From the NCBI GenBank assembly GCA_029558535.1, contig JAKQEK010000406.1:22811-86810 (forward strand): a stretch of DNA of 64,000 bases, given 5' to 3'. Under the pieces are notes generated by a model. That model made no database searches and had not been told where the DNA came from. It saw only the letters and a list, made by a program, of their open reading frames with translations. This DNA comes from Bacteroidota bacterium. GTDB lineage: Bacteria; Bacteroidota; Bacteroidia; Bacteroidales; ML635J-15. Below are positions 17,350 through 26,265 of this stretch, one piece after another. Within the stretch, counting starts at the first letter, position 1. Each line of letters opens with the position of its first letter. Both the position numbers and the translations under genes were made by a program.

Positions 17350-18822
17350 CTATGAACGTAATGAAGCGTTTGATTTAATTTTCTTATAGCCAAAGACCAT
17401 ATTGCAACCCATTCGGATATTTACATTTTTAGCTTTTTGTGGCCATATCATATTCGTAAAACTGTCAGTTATTACATACCAACTCATAAATCCCATTCTT
17501 GCCGACAGCCCAAATCCAACATTACCGGCGTAATTATTTGCTAATGACCAAGTAAGGTGTGCCGATAAAAAGTTTGTCAAATTTGAATTAACTCCTAATG
17601 TTAAAGATTGCATATAGGTTTTTCGGTAAAACTCCCCACGATACAATGCTGTAAAGTGCAAAAGTTCGTGGAATTTATATTTACCTCCCACATATATGCT
17701 AGAAGGTAACCATGTAACGTACCCGGTTTCTATCAGCTCAAATTTAAAAGTATTGAATAGCGTGTCAACCAATTTCTCCATCGTTTCATTCATATCATCC
17801 TCATTTTGCCAGACTTCAACCTGAATACCTCTAAAATCATATTCGCCTTTACTTATAAAGTTTTGAGGATTTGTATTCCATGAGATAAATCCAAAGTCTG
17901 TTACTGAAGCAAAAAATTCAATTTCGGGATTAAATTTATAAGTTGCTCCAAAGTCAAAACCAAGTCCAATGTTTTTAAAATTAGTCATATACTTTGTAAT
18001 TGCACCAAATTCCCCATCAGCCATAAATGCATCAACAGATAATTCGTTGATATTAAAATCCAATGAGTCAAGATGTCCGTCAGTGGAATGGATCAAATAA
18101 TCAAAATAAATTGGCAAAGATGCATGAATTTTCATATCCGTTACGGCAGTCAAAGAATAATCTTCGGGATCTGTATAAATTGAGAAATCCTTAAAGTCGG
18201 TGGTAACATTTGCCAACCCGAACAAAATTTTCATCCTTGCCCCTACCGTAATGTCATCATTCGCTTTCATAGATCCACCTACGGCAAATTCTCTAAAATG
18301 CGTAAAATTAACGCCCAAACCACTGAAATCGTGAGGTTTACTTTCTAGCATATATGGCATATTCCCATTAAGAGCAAATTCAAAAATATCATAAGGCAAT
18401 GACACTCCATACTTAAATCTCTCAGTCAGAGCCACTGTAATAAACATATTTTCAAGTTTTATCCCCAAATTAAATAATTCAAATTGAGTGTCAAACCGCA
18501 AATGATTGTTTTTATGCAACCGATTCATGAAAAGTGGAATATCCAACATATAAGCTGTATCTGCAACAGTATTTGGCTTTTTATGATATATATGATTCCA
18601 ATAAAATGAATTATTTGCATAGTTAAAATACAGTGGTGGAGGCAATTGACCTACTATAGGAATTAATAATCCTCCTATATGTAATTTATAAGGGACGTCA
18701 ATTGAAGGATTCACAAACTGACTTTGCATAACTCTATCCATATTATATAATGTCAGAGCTTGCTGCGCCTGAGTCATACTAAAAACTCCGGCAAAAATCA
18801 ATAATATAATATATTTTTTCAT
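17350..18822 (-). CDS. DUF5723 outer-membrane beta-barrel protein
   Basis: 490 residues from the ATG at 18822 (MKKYIILLIFAGVFS ... TQAQ signal); an ATG three codons upstream is also possible. DUF5723 features: ALTLYNMDRVMQSQFVNP after cleavage, GGLLIPIVGQLPPPLYFNYANNSFYW, then PHDFSGLGVNFTHFREFAVGGSMKANDDITVGARMKILFG (read in parts), and many alternating amphipathic strands as in the FadL/PorV-like barrels to which this family is related. It is followed immediately by an O-antigen ligase gene and preceded by a lipoprotein and a DUF3352-type propeller gene, which together look like an envelope module. No function known. Confidence 0.8.
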   Translation of the reverse strand: MKKYIILLIFAGVFSMTQAQQALTLYNMDRVMQSQFVNPSIDVPYKLHIGGLLIPIVGQLPPPLYFNYANNSFYWNHIYHKKPNTVADTAYMLDIPLFMNRLHKNNHLRFDTQFELFNLGIKLENMFITVALTERFKYGVSLPYDIFEFALNGNMPYMLESKPHDFSGLGVNFTHFREFAVGGSMKANDDITVGARMKILFGLANVTTDFKDFSIYTDPEDYSLTAVTDMKIHASLPIYFDYLIHSTDGHLDSLDFNINELSVDAFMADGEFGAITKYMTNFKNIGLGFDFGATYKFNPEIEFFASVTDFGFISWNTNPQNFISKGEYDFRGIQVEVWQNEDDMNETMEKLVDTLFNTFKFELIETGYVTWLPSSIYVGGKYKFHELLHFTALYRGEFYRKTYMQSLTLGVNSNLTNFLSAHLTWSLANNYAGNVGFGLSARMGFMSWYVITDSFTNMIWPQKAKNVNIRMGCNMVFGYKKIKSNASLRS

Positions 18823-18840
18823 GTCTTTCATTTTTAGTGA

Positions 18841-20517
18841 TTATAACTCATTTGTAATTGTATCAATATTGCCACCGATTTCAAGATCTACTTCAAAACC
18901 TACATCGAAAATTATTCTGTAATCACTATATATCTTAACCACTTCGTTCACATTTGCACCGGTAGTATTAGCTTGACCTCCATAAATCATATATTTGCAA
19001 CCTCTCAATTTTTCCAATCTCTCTTTATCATATTCTATTTTTGTAACTTTTCTGCTAAAATCAAGAACCCTTCCATTTCCATCAACTTCGGCAGCAGAAA
19101 GAAGTCTTTCCTGATAAGTATAGAAAATTGAGTCTAAAACATTATAGTATTGATCAACGAAGTAAATCTGACCGAAGATTTCTATAGGAAATCCGTTTTT
19201 AATGTCTATCCTAAGCAATGCCCTTGTTATAGGATTATATTCATTAAACAGATCATCAACATCAATCTCCATCGTATCACGCATATTAAAATTATAAATA
19301 TACCCCCACAATGGTAATTCCATAACAACTTCCACAGCAATCTCTGAATCCTCGGTAACGAAATTGTTGTGATTATTCCCTGCTGGATTTGTTGTTGCCT
19401 TAGCTTTAAATTGTATCCATTTAGGTCTTTTATTTACAACATCTACAATATTTGAATTTGTTTTATTTAGTTTTAAAGAATCAAGCTTTGTCTGACCAGC
19501 CACAGTAGCATAAGAAACATCAAATGGGTTTGATTCGCCAACCGGTAATCCAACTCCATAATCAATAATATTATAATCCATGTCGTCAAGTGCAGAATTT
19601 GCCACAAGATGTGTAAAATAGAATTGCGAAGGTATTCCATAAGAATTCCAGTAATACACATTAAATTTAGGATCCCTGAATTCATATCTTTCTATCTCCC
19701 AATCATCATTACGGAAGAGGTTAATATCAATCGTATCACTTTCAAAAAACAAGGTATTAAGTCCAAAATACCCATGCATCATTGAATATCGCATCCCTTT
19801 CATATCTGCATCAAAAGTCAGATTGCCTGTATTTGGAACACTGCTTCCAGAATAATATAATGTCAGCCTTATGTTTACCGGAATCTCATTAAAACCTGTA
19901 GCAGTTTGTGTCATGTCAACTTTATATCCCGAGAAGTCGTTATTAAGACTATTGGCATAACCACCACCTGTTACGTAAGTAAATGTTTTTGAAAAAGGAA
20001 CTCCGTTTTTAGTAACAGTAGGAAAAGTAATATATAATCGGGCTGAATGTCCATAAGTTGAGTTTGTGGCAACATCTAAAATTCCTGTTTTTAACAGAAT
20101 TGAATCAATTTCAGCTTCAGGATTGAACATTGTAAATACCATGTTTTGAGTATAGACGTAACTAATGGTATCTCCAAAGTCATCAAATCCGGCAAAGTTA
20201 AAAACCGGACTAGCAACAGTTCCTGAAGTTTCCTGATCATTAAGGTATATAATAGATTGAACCGTGTCCGAATTTACATAGGTTTTATATTGTAACGAAA
20301 CATACCCGTCCTGATTTTCAATCAACAAGCCTGTAGAATCATACAATTCAATAAAATCAATAAAAGCAAGATCGCCCCAGGCAGCAGGTAATGCAAAACT
20401 CGCATCATATTGAACTTCCCTGTCCCATTTATTAAAATCAAAATTATCTTTAATACAGGAGTTCGTAGTTAACATCATCATGATGATAATAACTGAGTAG
20501 ATTAATTTTGTTTTCAT
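18841..20517 (-). CDS. Large hypothetical lipoprotein
   Basis: 558 residues from MKTKLIYSVIII (a start five codons upstream would overlap the previous gene). The signal ends TTNSC, followed by IKDNFDFNKWDREVQYDASFALPAAWGDL, the opening typical of a Bacteroidales lipoprotein family whose members sit beside DUF5723 barrels. The body is beta-rich, with internal repeats of about 150 residues containing 'PxFNFAGFDDFGDTISY', 'FNVYYWNSYGIPSQFYF' and 'LLRIDIKNGFPIEIFGQIYFVD'. No enzyme motif is visible. It sits 4 bases after the DUF3352-like gene and 9 bases before the barrel gene, so the three are co-transcribed and likely act together at the outer membrane. Confidence 0.7.
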   Translation of the reverse strand: MKTKLIYSVIIIMMMLTTNSCIKDNFDFNKWDREVQYDASFALPAAWGDLAFIDFIELYDSTGLLIENQDGYVSLQYKTYVNSDTVQSIIYLNDQETSGTVASPVFNFAGFDDFGDTISYVYTQNMVFTMFNPEAEIDSILLKTGILDVATNSTYGHSARLYITFPTVTKNGVPFSKTFTYVTGGGYANSLNNDFSGYKVDMTQTATGFNEIPVNIRLTLYYSGSSVPNTGNLTFDADMKGMRYSMMHGYFGLNTLFFESDTIDINLFRNDDWEIERYEFRDPKFNVYYWNSYGIPSQFYFTHLVANSALDDMDYNIIDYGVGLPVGESNPFDVSYATVAGQTKLDSLKLNKTNSNIVDVVNKRPKWIQFKAKATTNPAGNNHNNFVTEDSEIAVEVVMELPLWGYIYNFNMRDTMEIDVDDLFNEYNPITRALLRIDIKNGFPIEIFGQIYFVDQYYNVLDSIFYTYQERLLSAAEVDGNGRVLDFSRKVTKIEYDKERLEKLRGCKYMIYGGQANTTGANVNEVVKIYSDYRIIFDVGFEVDLEIGGNIDTITNEL

Positions 20518-20521
20518 AGTT

Positions 20522-23284
20522 TTAGTTTTCATTTACTTCGTAATTATACAACAAATTCTCCGGTCCGCCAACCAATAAATTAAATTTATTTGCAGAATTA
20601 TTTAAATAGCCAATGCTAAACTGAGTAAGTCCATGAAGCGGAAAACCACTATACAGACTACCATCATCGTTTATTAAATATATTTTTCTGTCAGACTTAC
20701 AGACGATTCCAATTTTAGTTTGGTTGCGTGGAAACAAATAAAATGAAGGCTCGCTATTAACCTCGCTTTCAAAATCAAAAGTAAATACAGATTTCTTTTT
20801 CTTATTATAAACTTCCAGTCTTTTACCATCAATAAAAATATATTCCGAAACACCATCTGAGTTTATATCTTTTAAAGCAAAATAGTGTTTTCCCGAAAAG
20901 TCTTTAATTTTTATTGAGTCCTGTGAACCATCCACGTAAAAGATTCTAATTGTTCCATTTGTATCAGTAGTTACAAATCTGGCTTTACCATCAACATTAT
21001 CCATCCAAATTTTATTATTTGTTGAAAAAGTGAAATTTGTAAGAAATTCAATTTTAGTATCGCCGGAACGATTAATAAAATATGATTTATACATATCGTT
21101 AAAGACAATATAATCTTCACTTCCAATTACATAATGACTTGGTTCGGAACTGACAGTATGCTCTGTTCCTGCGAATTCCCAGCCCTTGACTAAATTGCCG
21201 TTAGCATCATAGAGATATACTTTTTTGTCAGAACATGGAACCAATATTCTATAATTCTTATTATTTTCATAATCAAAAACGGCTATAGGAGAAGTTGATG
21301 CCGACCTATAAGATACAGGAAATTTTTCGATATAATTTCCTAATCTGTCAATTACATGAAGTTTGCTTTTGGTTGAAAATAAATATTGAAATTTATTGTT
21401 TTTATAGAGATCTATTTGAAAAATTCTACTCGTAATTTGTTCATCAAGTTGTATTCTCCAAATTTCCCGACCACTATTAGTTAAAAGATACAATATATTC
21501 TTCTCATCCTGAACAAGAATTTCCTTTGAATTATCATTATGGTTAATAACCAAGGCCGGCTTACAACTTACTGTATTATCCAATCTGCTTTCCCAAATTG
21601 TTTGAGGTTTATCTTCTATCTCCGAAGAATGACAAATAACAATATTATTGTACAGCCTACCATTTGCACCTGTAACTTGATAACCTAAATTTCCGATTCT
21701 TTGAAAAGATTCGCGATTTATTTTAAATAAATTGTTGATAGTATCAGACAAGAATTTATTGATTAAGCTTTGACCTGTTGTAAACGAATAATACGAAAAC
21801 ATCAAAGACTTGTCTGAAAAGTTTTCTAAAAACAGACTGTGTTCTATATTTGTTTCAAGAGTTTTGTTCAAAATCACATCATAAACTAATTTATGTAATG
21901 ACTCTTTTGAATCTGATAAAACCATAAAATTATTCACAAAACAAATATACTGTCCTGAACAGTTTTCAAACATTCCTCCAAATAGAAGTTCTGGCAAGTT
22001 TTTAAATGGAAGCACATAACAAGGAATAGTTGTTTTTGAGTCTATAACAATTTCACTTTTATATTCATGTACCTGTTTGCCGGTTTTTGTCGAAATTAAC
22101 CTTAATACATTTTCAAATTCTAATATACTCCCTGACTGAGATTTAAGTCCAATGATAGTATAATAAGATGGTTCATCTAACAAGGAAACTGCATTAATTA
22201 CCGAAAAACAGATCTCATTTTCAACCATTGGATAAAAAGCATCTCGTACATCAAGCCCATATTTACTTTTAATATCGCTAATATCTTGTTCTCTGACAAT
22301 ATCACGTCCTGATAATTTCAAATATTCATTAAGTCTTTTATCGTATTCTTTGTAGTTATTTAGTGCAAATACTGTATAAAAAGTTGTATTGTCTGTTAAA
22401 ATCTGTCTCGTTAAAATTTCAATCGGTTTTTGAGATTTCAAAATGTCTGTATAATTCACGGTATTACCATTATCACTAATAAAGCCGTTAAGATTTAGCT
22501 TTTCTGTAAAGACATTCATATCCAATCCTGTCCAGCCTGAATAGTTATTCAAATATCCCAATTTTGCCGTAAATGTTTGCACAATAAATTTTGACAATAC
22601 ATCCGGAATATCTTTCATATTCACAAATACATTTGCCTGTTCTTTTTTCCCTGCAGATTCATATACACTGAAAAAATCCTTATCTCTGTCACATAAACTA
22701 ACCGATTCAGTCAAGTTATCTATTGATTTTTCTACGCATACAGCATAAAATGAGATAATTAATAAATGATTTTTAATAGTATAAAACAACTTTGGTGAAT
22801 CTTTGGGACAGAATTCAAAAATAACTGCCTTTTTATAATCTCTGCTTTTCACCTCTCCTGTCTTTTCAATATCATTCTCGATTTGTCGTAATATTTTGCT
22901 TTCATTTACTTCTGATGACAACTCTACAATGGCTGTTTGCAAAATATTATCTCCAGATTTTTCAAAACTAAACAACACTTTTCCAGAAGCTGCTATTGAT
23001 TTTATTGATTCATACATACAAAGACTATCTAAACAATGAATCATAGAGTTTTTCTCTGAAAAAGAAAAAATGTCATTTAGTTCTTTATAAATTAAGCTTT
23101 CATTTTTCAAACGTACAATCAATTCGGGAAAATTAGAGGTCTCGATTATAATAAACGGCGTTCCGGCAACAGCATCAATTGCTTTAGATTTCTTGGATTC
23201 AGGCTTGATGAAATGTAGAATCAATACAGTAATGATAGTTGCAGCCAATAAGACACCAATTATTATCCATAACTTTTTTTTCAT
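20522..23284 (-). CDS. Membrane-anchored DUF3352-like protein with C-terminal beta-propeller
   Basis: 920 residues from the ATG at 23284 (the frame opens 11 codons earlier). One N-terminal transmembrane helix (LWIIIGVLLAATIITVLIL) anchors a large periplasmic part. Residues ~30-560 resemble DUF3352 (alternating 'PFIIIETSNFPELI', 'SIAASGKVLFSF', 'TTFYTVFALNNYKEY', 'NNFMVLSDSKESLHKLV'). Residues ~570-920 form a PQQ/WD-like propeller with blades such as KNILYLLTNSGREIWRIQL, SKLHVIDRLGNYIEKFPV, KVYLYDANGNLVKGWEFAG and GVSEYIFIDGKRLEVYN. No catalytic residues recognised. First gene of the trio with the lipoprotein and DUF5723 barrel; probably a periplasmic scaffold. Confidence 0.72.
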   Translation of the reverse strand: MKKKLWIIIGVLLAATIITVLILHFIKPESKKSKAIDAVAGTPFIIIETSNFPELIVRLKNESLIYKELNDIFSFSEKNSMIHCLDSLCMYESIKSIAASGKVLFSFEKSGDNILQTAIVELSSEVNESKILRQIENDIEKTGEVKSRDYKKAVIFEFCPKDSPKLFYTIKNHLLIISFYAVCVEKSIDNLTESVSLCDRDKDFFSVYESAGKKEQANVFVNMKDIPDVLSKFIVQTFTAKLGYLNNYSGWTGLDMNVFTEKLNLNGFISDNGNTVNYTDILKSQKPIEILTRQILTDNTTFYTVFALNNYKEYDKRLNEYLKLSGRDIVREQDISDIKSKYGLDVRDAFYPMVENEICFSVINAVSLLDEPSYYTIIGLKSQSGSILEFENVLRLISTKTGKQVHEYKSEIVIDSKTTIPCYVLPFKNLPELLFGGMFENCSGQYICFVNNFMVLSDSKESLHKLVYDVILNKTLETNIEHSLFLENFSDKSLMFSYYSFTTGQSLINKFLSDTINNLFKINRESFQRIGNLGYQVTGANGRLYNNIVICHSSEIEDKPQTIWESRLDNTVSCKPALVINHNDNSKEILVQDEKNILYLLTNSGREIWRIQLDEQITSRIFQIDLYKNNKFQYLFSTKSKLHVIDRLGNYIEKFPVSYRSASTSPIAVFDYENNKNYRILVPCSDKKVYLYDANGNLVKGWEFAGTEHTVSSEPSHYVIGSEDYIVFNDMYKSYFINRSGDTKIEFLTNFTFSTNNKIWMDNVDGKARFVTTDTNGTIRIFYVDGSQDSIKIKDFSGKHYFALKDINSDGVSEYIFIDGKRLEVYNKKKKSVFTFDFESEVNSEPSFYLFPRNQTKIGIVCKSDRKIYLINDDGSLYSGFPLHGLTQFSIGYLNNSANKFNLLVGGPENLLYNYEVNEN

Positions 23285-23440
23285 ATCGGTTGTATGTTTA
23301 ATTTGTAAAAATAACACTCGTTAAGCTTGAATATCAGATATTTATTAAAACAAATTAACAGTAGTAAGTTAAAAAATTATCAATTCATGTTTACTAAACT
23401 TAAATAGAATAAGAATATCTTAGCAGAGAAATTTTTGTAC

Positions 23441-24721
23441 ATGAAATATCTTTTACTAACAGCTGTTTTAAGTTGGGTTATAAGCCTTAATACTTCCGAT
23501 AATTTTGATGGAGGTAAAAAGAATAATAAAGATGCTGAAGCTACCCAAGACCAAAATACTACAATCAATCTATATGAAAAAATAGATGCAGCGATGTTTT
23601 GTTTGTACGACTCATCGAACATTTGGTGGATTTCGCCTGATAAAGTTTCTGACAGCATACGTAATATCAACATCCCAAGGTATCCCGATTATGTATATGA
23701 AAAAAGGATAAAAGATTTGAACGAAACTACTCCAATGGATTTGGATTATAATGAATATGTGCTTAAATACATAGACGCATATGGAGTAAGAAATCGTGAT
23801 AAATTACAAATAGTAATAACAAGATCAGCATATTATTTTCCGATTTTTGAAGAGTATCTCGATAAATATAATTTACCTCTTGAGTTAAAATATCTGGCAG
23901 CAGTAGAATCGGCTTTGGATCCGACAGCAGTATCTCCTTCGGGAGCTGTTGGGCTGTGGCAATTTATGAAACCCACTGCAGATCTCTTTAATCTCACAAT
24001 ATCTTCGTATATTGACGAAAGAAGAGATGTTTATAAATCCACTGATGCAGCATGCAGATATTTGAAATGTTTATATGAAATGTTTGAAGACTGGCAACTT
24101 GCATTAGTGGCATATAACGGAGGTCCGGGAACTGTGAAAAAAGCCATTGCCAGAAGTGGAGGAAAAACTGATTATTGGGATTTAAGACCTTATTTCACTC
24201 CTCAAATGCAGAATTATGTCCCTGCATTTATTGCGATGTATTATCTAATGGAATATCACGCAGAACATAATATTTTCCCAAATCAAACTTTTATTGAAGC
24301 GAATAAAACAGACACATTACTGGTTCATGGTTATCTCCATCTTAGTAATATTGCAGAAGCAACCGGCGTTGATGTTAATTTGCTAAAGAAACTAAATCCT
24401 ATATATTCCTATGGATATATCCCAATGGACGGTAATGATTACACTTTAGTTTTGCCAACAGAAGTTACTCACATTTTTCTAGATAACAGTGAAAAAATTG
24501 AAGCCCGCAGAGACACTGTTACCGATTCTTTAGTAGTGCCTCCGTTTATGGTTAGACCGGTACGTCCAAATGTTGTATATCATCAGGTTGTAAGCGGAGA
24601 TAATTTTTTCAGACTTGCCGCCAAATATAATTGCTCAATTCCAGAAATATATAAATGGAATGCTTTATCCGAAGGCTATGTATTAAAAATCGGAGATACT
24701 ATTAAAATTATGACAGAATAA
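23441..24721 (+). CDS. mltD: Membrane-bound lytic murein transglycosylase D-type, SLT + LysM
   Basis: 426 residues from the ATG at 23441 (a TTG two codons upstream is in frame). It cleaves the MurNAc-GlcNAc bond of peptidoglycan to give 1,6-anhydro ends. The N-terminal signal (KYLLLTAVLSWVISL) lacks a lipobox. The SLT domain spans ~135-290 with LKYLAAVESALDP (catalytic Glu156), SPSGAVGLWQFM and ALVAYNGGPG, all in the usual order. A C-terminal LysM (~380-424, YHQVVSGDNFFRLAAKYNCS) binds glycan. Divergent from the DUF3352-like gene and convergent with the small paralogous genes. A typical Bacteroidota member of the MltD group. Confidence 0.9.
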   Translation: MKYLLLTAVLSWVISLNTSDNFDGGKKNNKDAEATQDQNTTINLYEKIDAAMFCLYDSSNIWWISPDKVSDSIRNINIPRYPDYVYEKRIKDLNETTPMDLDYNEYVLKYIDAYGVRNRDKLQIVITRSAYYFPIFEEYLDKYNLPLELKYLAAVESALDPTAVSPSGAVGLWQFMKPTADLFNLTISSYIDERRDVYKSTDAACRYLKCLYEMFEDWQLALVAYNGGPGTVKKAIARSGGKTDYWDLRPYFTPQMQNYVPAFIAMYYLMEYHAEHNIFPNQTFIEANKTDTLLVHGYLHLSNIAEATGVDVNLLKKLNPIYSYGYIPMDGNDYTLVLPTEVTHIFLDNSEKIEARRDTVTDSLVVPPFMVRPVRPNVVYHQVVSGDNFFRLAAKYNCSIPEIYKWNALSEGYVLKIGDTIKIMTE

Positions 24722-24758
24722 AAATTGTTGGTCAAATATTCTTTAATTATTCACAATT

Positions 24759-25286
24759 TTAATACTCATATTCTTCTTCGAAAGTACCAACGGTAAATCC
24801 CCACTTTGTTGCAAATTCGTATTGAAATTTATTAAAGCGATTAAATGCATCATCATATTTCATTAAAGCGCTTTCGAAATAGGAATCATAAGCGTCCCAA
24901 TCACTTCCTGTTAAATCTCCTCCTTTTTCGATGATCAAATTCATAATCTTAGTAAGATCATTTTCAGTAATCTCTTTATACATCTTTAAGAAGACCTTCA
25001 TCTCTTTCTTATACTCTGTTCCATCAAATTTACCCATTGCCGAAACATCCTTATTCGCCTTCTTAATGGCTTTCAACGAATTTTCTTTTTCGATTTTCAT
25101 AAGGTCATTATCAAAAGCGTCTAGAGCTCCAACAAATTTTCCCAGAGCATCATCAACTGAAGTTTGAATTTTCATCATTTCATCATTATACTTAACAGCT
25201 GAATTTGTATCTTGTGCATACAATACACTATATGATAAATAAGCATACAAAAATAAAGCAACTATATTTTTAATTTTTCTTTTCAT
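24759..25286 (-). CDS. Small exported alpha-helical protein (paralogue of the next gene)
   Basis: 175 residues. The signal peptide ends SVLYAQ, so this copy is a soluble exported protein with no lipobox. The rest is alpha-helical and charged (VKYNDEMMKIQTSVDDALGKF, DNDLMKIEKENSLKAIKKAN, KMYKEITENDLTKIMNLI) and ends FNRFNKFQYEFATKWGFTVGTFEEEYEY. It aligns over its full length with the lipoprotein at 25360-25890 (shared F/KYND, FDGK/T.YKK.M.K.LKMY, ..W..Y...SALAKYDAAF..F..FQ..FA.KW.FT). This resembles LIC11966-type surface proteins, a comparison from memory only. The 73-base gap upstream contains a terminator for the lipoprotein gene, so it is separately transcribed. Confidence 0.7.
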   Translation of the reverse strand: MKRKIKNIVALFLYAYLSYSVLYAQDTNSAVKYNDEMMKIQTSVDDALGKFVGALDAFDNDLMKIEKENSLKAIKKANKDVSAMGKFDGTEYKKEMKVFLKMYKEITENDLTKIMNLIIEKGGDLTGSDWDAYDSYFESALMKYDDAFNRFNKFQYEFATKWGFTVGTFEEEYEY

Positions 25287-25324
25287 GGTTTTAATCTATT
25301 AACTTTTAAAAACGTTTATAAAAA

Positions 25325-25355
25325 TATAAAGCCCCAAAAAAATCGGGGCTTTATA
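25325..25355 (-). terminator. Terminator between the paralogous small genes
   Basis: Eleven-bp perfect stem TATAAAGCCCC/GGGGCTTTATA (25325-25335 with 25345-25355), 5 bases past the stop of the lipoprotein gene, followed on the minus strand by a T-rich tract. It should uncouple the downstream paralogue. Confidence 0.85.
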
Positions 25356-25359
25356 ACTT

Positions 25360-25890
25360 TTAATTTCTATTTATAGTAAAATCCCATTTGTCAGCAAAAC
25401 CATCCTGAAATGCGTCAAATTCAGTAAATGCAGCGTCATACTTCGCTAAAGCACTATCATAAAGCTCTTCGTATTTTAGCCAATCGTCATCCGTTAATTC
25501 TTCAGTATAACCAACCAAATCAATAATGTCAGTAAGCTCATTCTTAACGATATCTTCATACATTTTAAGCAGCTTAATCATAGCTTTTTTATAATCGTCT
25601 TTACCATCAAAATCACGCATATCTTCAACATCGCTTATTGCATTTTTAATAATTTTTAATGTGCTGGTTCTTGCATCTTCCATCTCTACCGGATCAGAGC
25701 CATCAATAACATTAAGTAAATCAACAATCGAATTGTCAACTTCTGCCTGAATTGCAATTAAATCATCATTATAATCCAATGCCGTTTCAGCTGTTTCGGC
25801 TTTAATAAGATCTTTCAATTTATCCTTAGCCCCGCCACAAGAAACTAAAAACAAACTGATAATAATTGTAGTAAAAAATAAATTTTTCAT
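25360..25890 (-). CDS. Small alpha-helical lipoprotein (paralogue of the previous gene)
   Basis: 176 residues. The lipobox LVSC (Cys18) with GGAK after it predicts a lipidated protein. The mature part parallels the 24759-25286 protein: ALDYNDDLIAIQAEVDNSIVDL, FDGKDDYKKAMIKLLKMYEDIVKNELTDIIDL, YDSALAKYDAAFTEFDAFQDGFADKWDFT. It is acidic, all-helical and without known catalytic residues. Duplication followed by loss or gain of the lipobox has placed the two copies in different envelope compartments. Function unknown. Confidence 0.72.
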   Translation of the reverse strand: MKNLFFTTIIISLFLVSCGGAKDKLKDLIKAETAETALDYNDDLIAIQAEVDNSIVDLLNVIDGSDPVEMEDARTSTLKIIKNAISDVEDMRDFDGKDDYKKAMIKLLKMYEDIVKNELTDIIDLVGYTEELTDDDWLKYEELYDSALAKYDAAFTEFDAFQDGFADKWDFTINRN

Positions 25891-25927
25891 AGTTATAATA
25901 TTAAGTTAATAAATATTTGAATTAAGA

Positions 25928-25964
25928 CAAAAGTATAAAACTAATTTAAAAAAAACTATTTTTG
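25928..25964. promoter_or_regulatory. Back-to-back -7 boxes
   Basis: TATTTTTG at 25957-25964 (plus) precedes the 25978 gene by 13 bases. CAAAAGTA at 25928-25935 (minus reads TACTTTTG) precedes the lipoprotein start at 25890 by 37 bases. Both fit TAnnTTTG; neither has a clear -33 element. Confidence 0.45.
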
Positions 25965-25977
25965 TAAAAAAAAGATT

Positions 25978-26265
25978 ATGGCAAACAGAAGAAATTTAAA
26001 GAAAGACATTAATTGGCTAACCCAAGAGGTTGTATCTGACTGTCTTATACATATGGATTTTAATCCTGTGAAAAACGAAAAAGAATTAGCTGAAATTATA
26101 AATGAAATTATAACAAAACGCGACGAATTGTTCAGTAAAATTAACAAACCGACTTCAAAAATAGATTCTAAAGAAGTCAAGAAACAATATGTTCAACATG
26201 TTAAAGATATTTTTGAAACTGCTGACCGCTGTTTCGAACGTCTTAGTAAACTTCCTAGAAAATAA
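25978..26265 (+). CDS. Conserved small Bacteroidota protein
   Basis: 95 residues, cytoplasmic, all-helical and basic. It begins MANRRNLKKDINWLTQEVV, a start I recognise from a family of short uncharacterised Bacteroidota proteins, and ends AYxxHVKD-like HVKDIFETADRCFERLSKLPRK. Its stop overlaps the metallopeptidase start by one base (TAATG), so the two are translationally coupled and probably act together. Function unknown. The family's frequent pairing with YgjP-type metallopeptidases is from memory. Confidence 0.75.
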   Translation: MANRRNLKKDINWLTQEVVSDCLIHMDFNPVKNEKELAEIINEIITKRDELFSKINKPTSKIDSKEVKKQYVQHVKDIFETADRCFERLSKLPRK

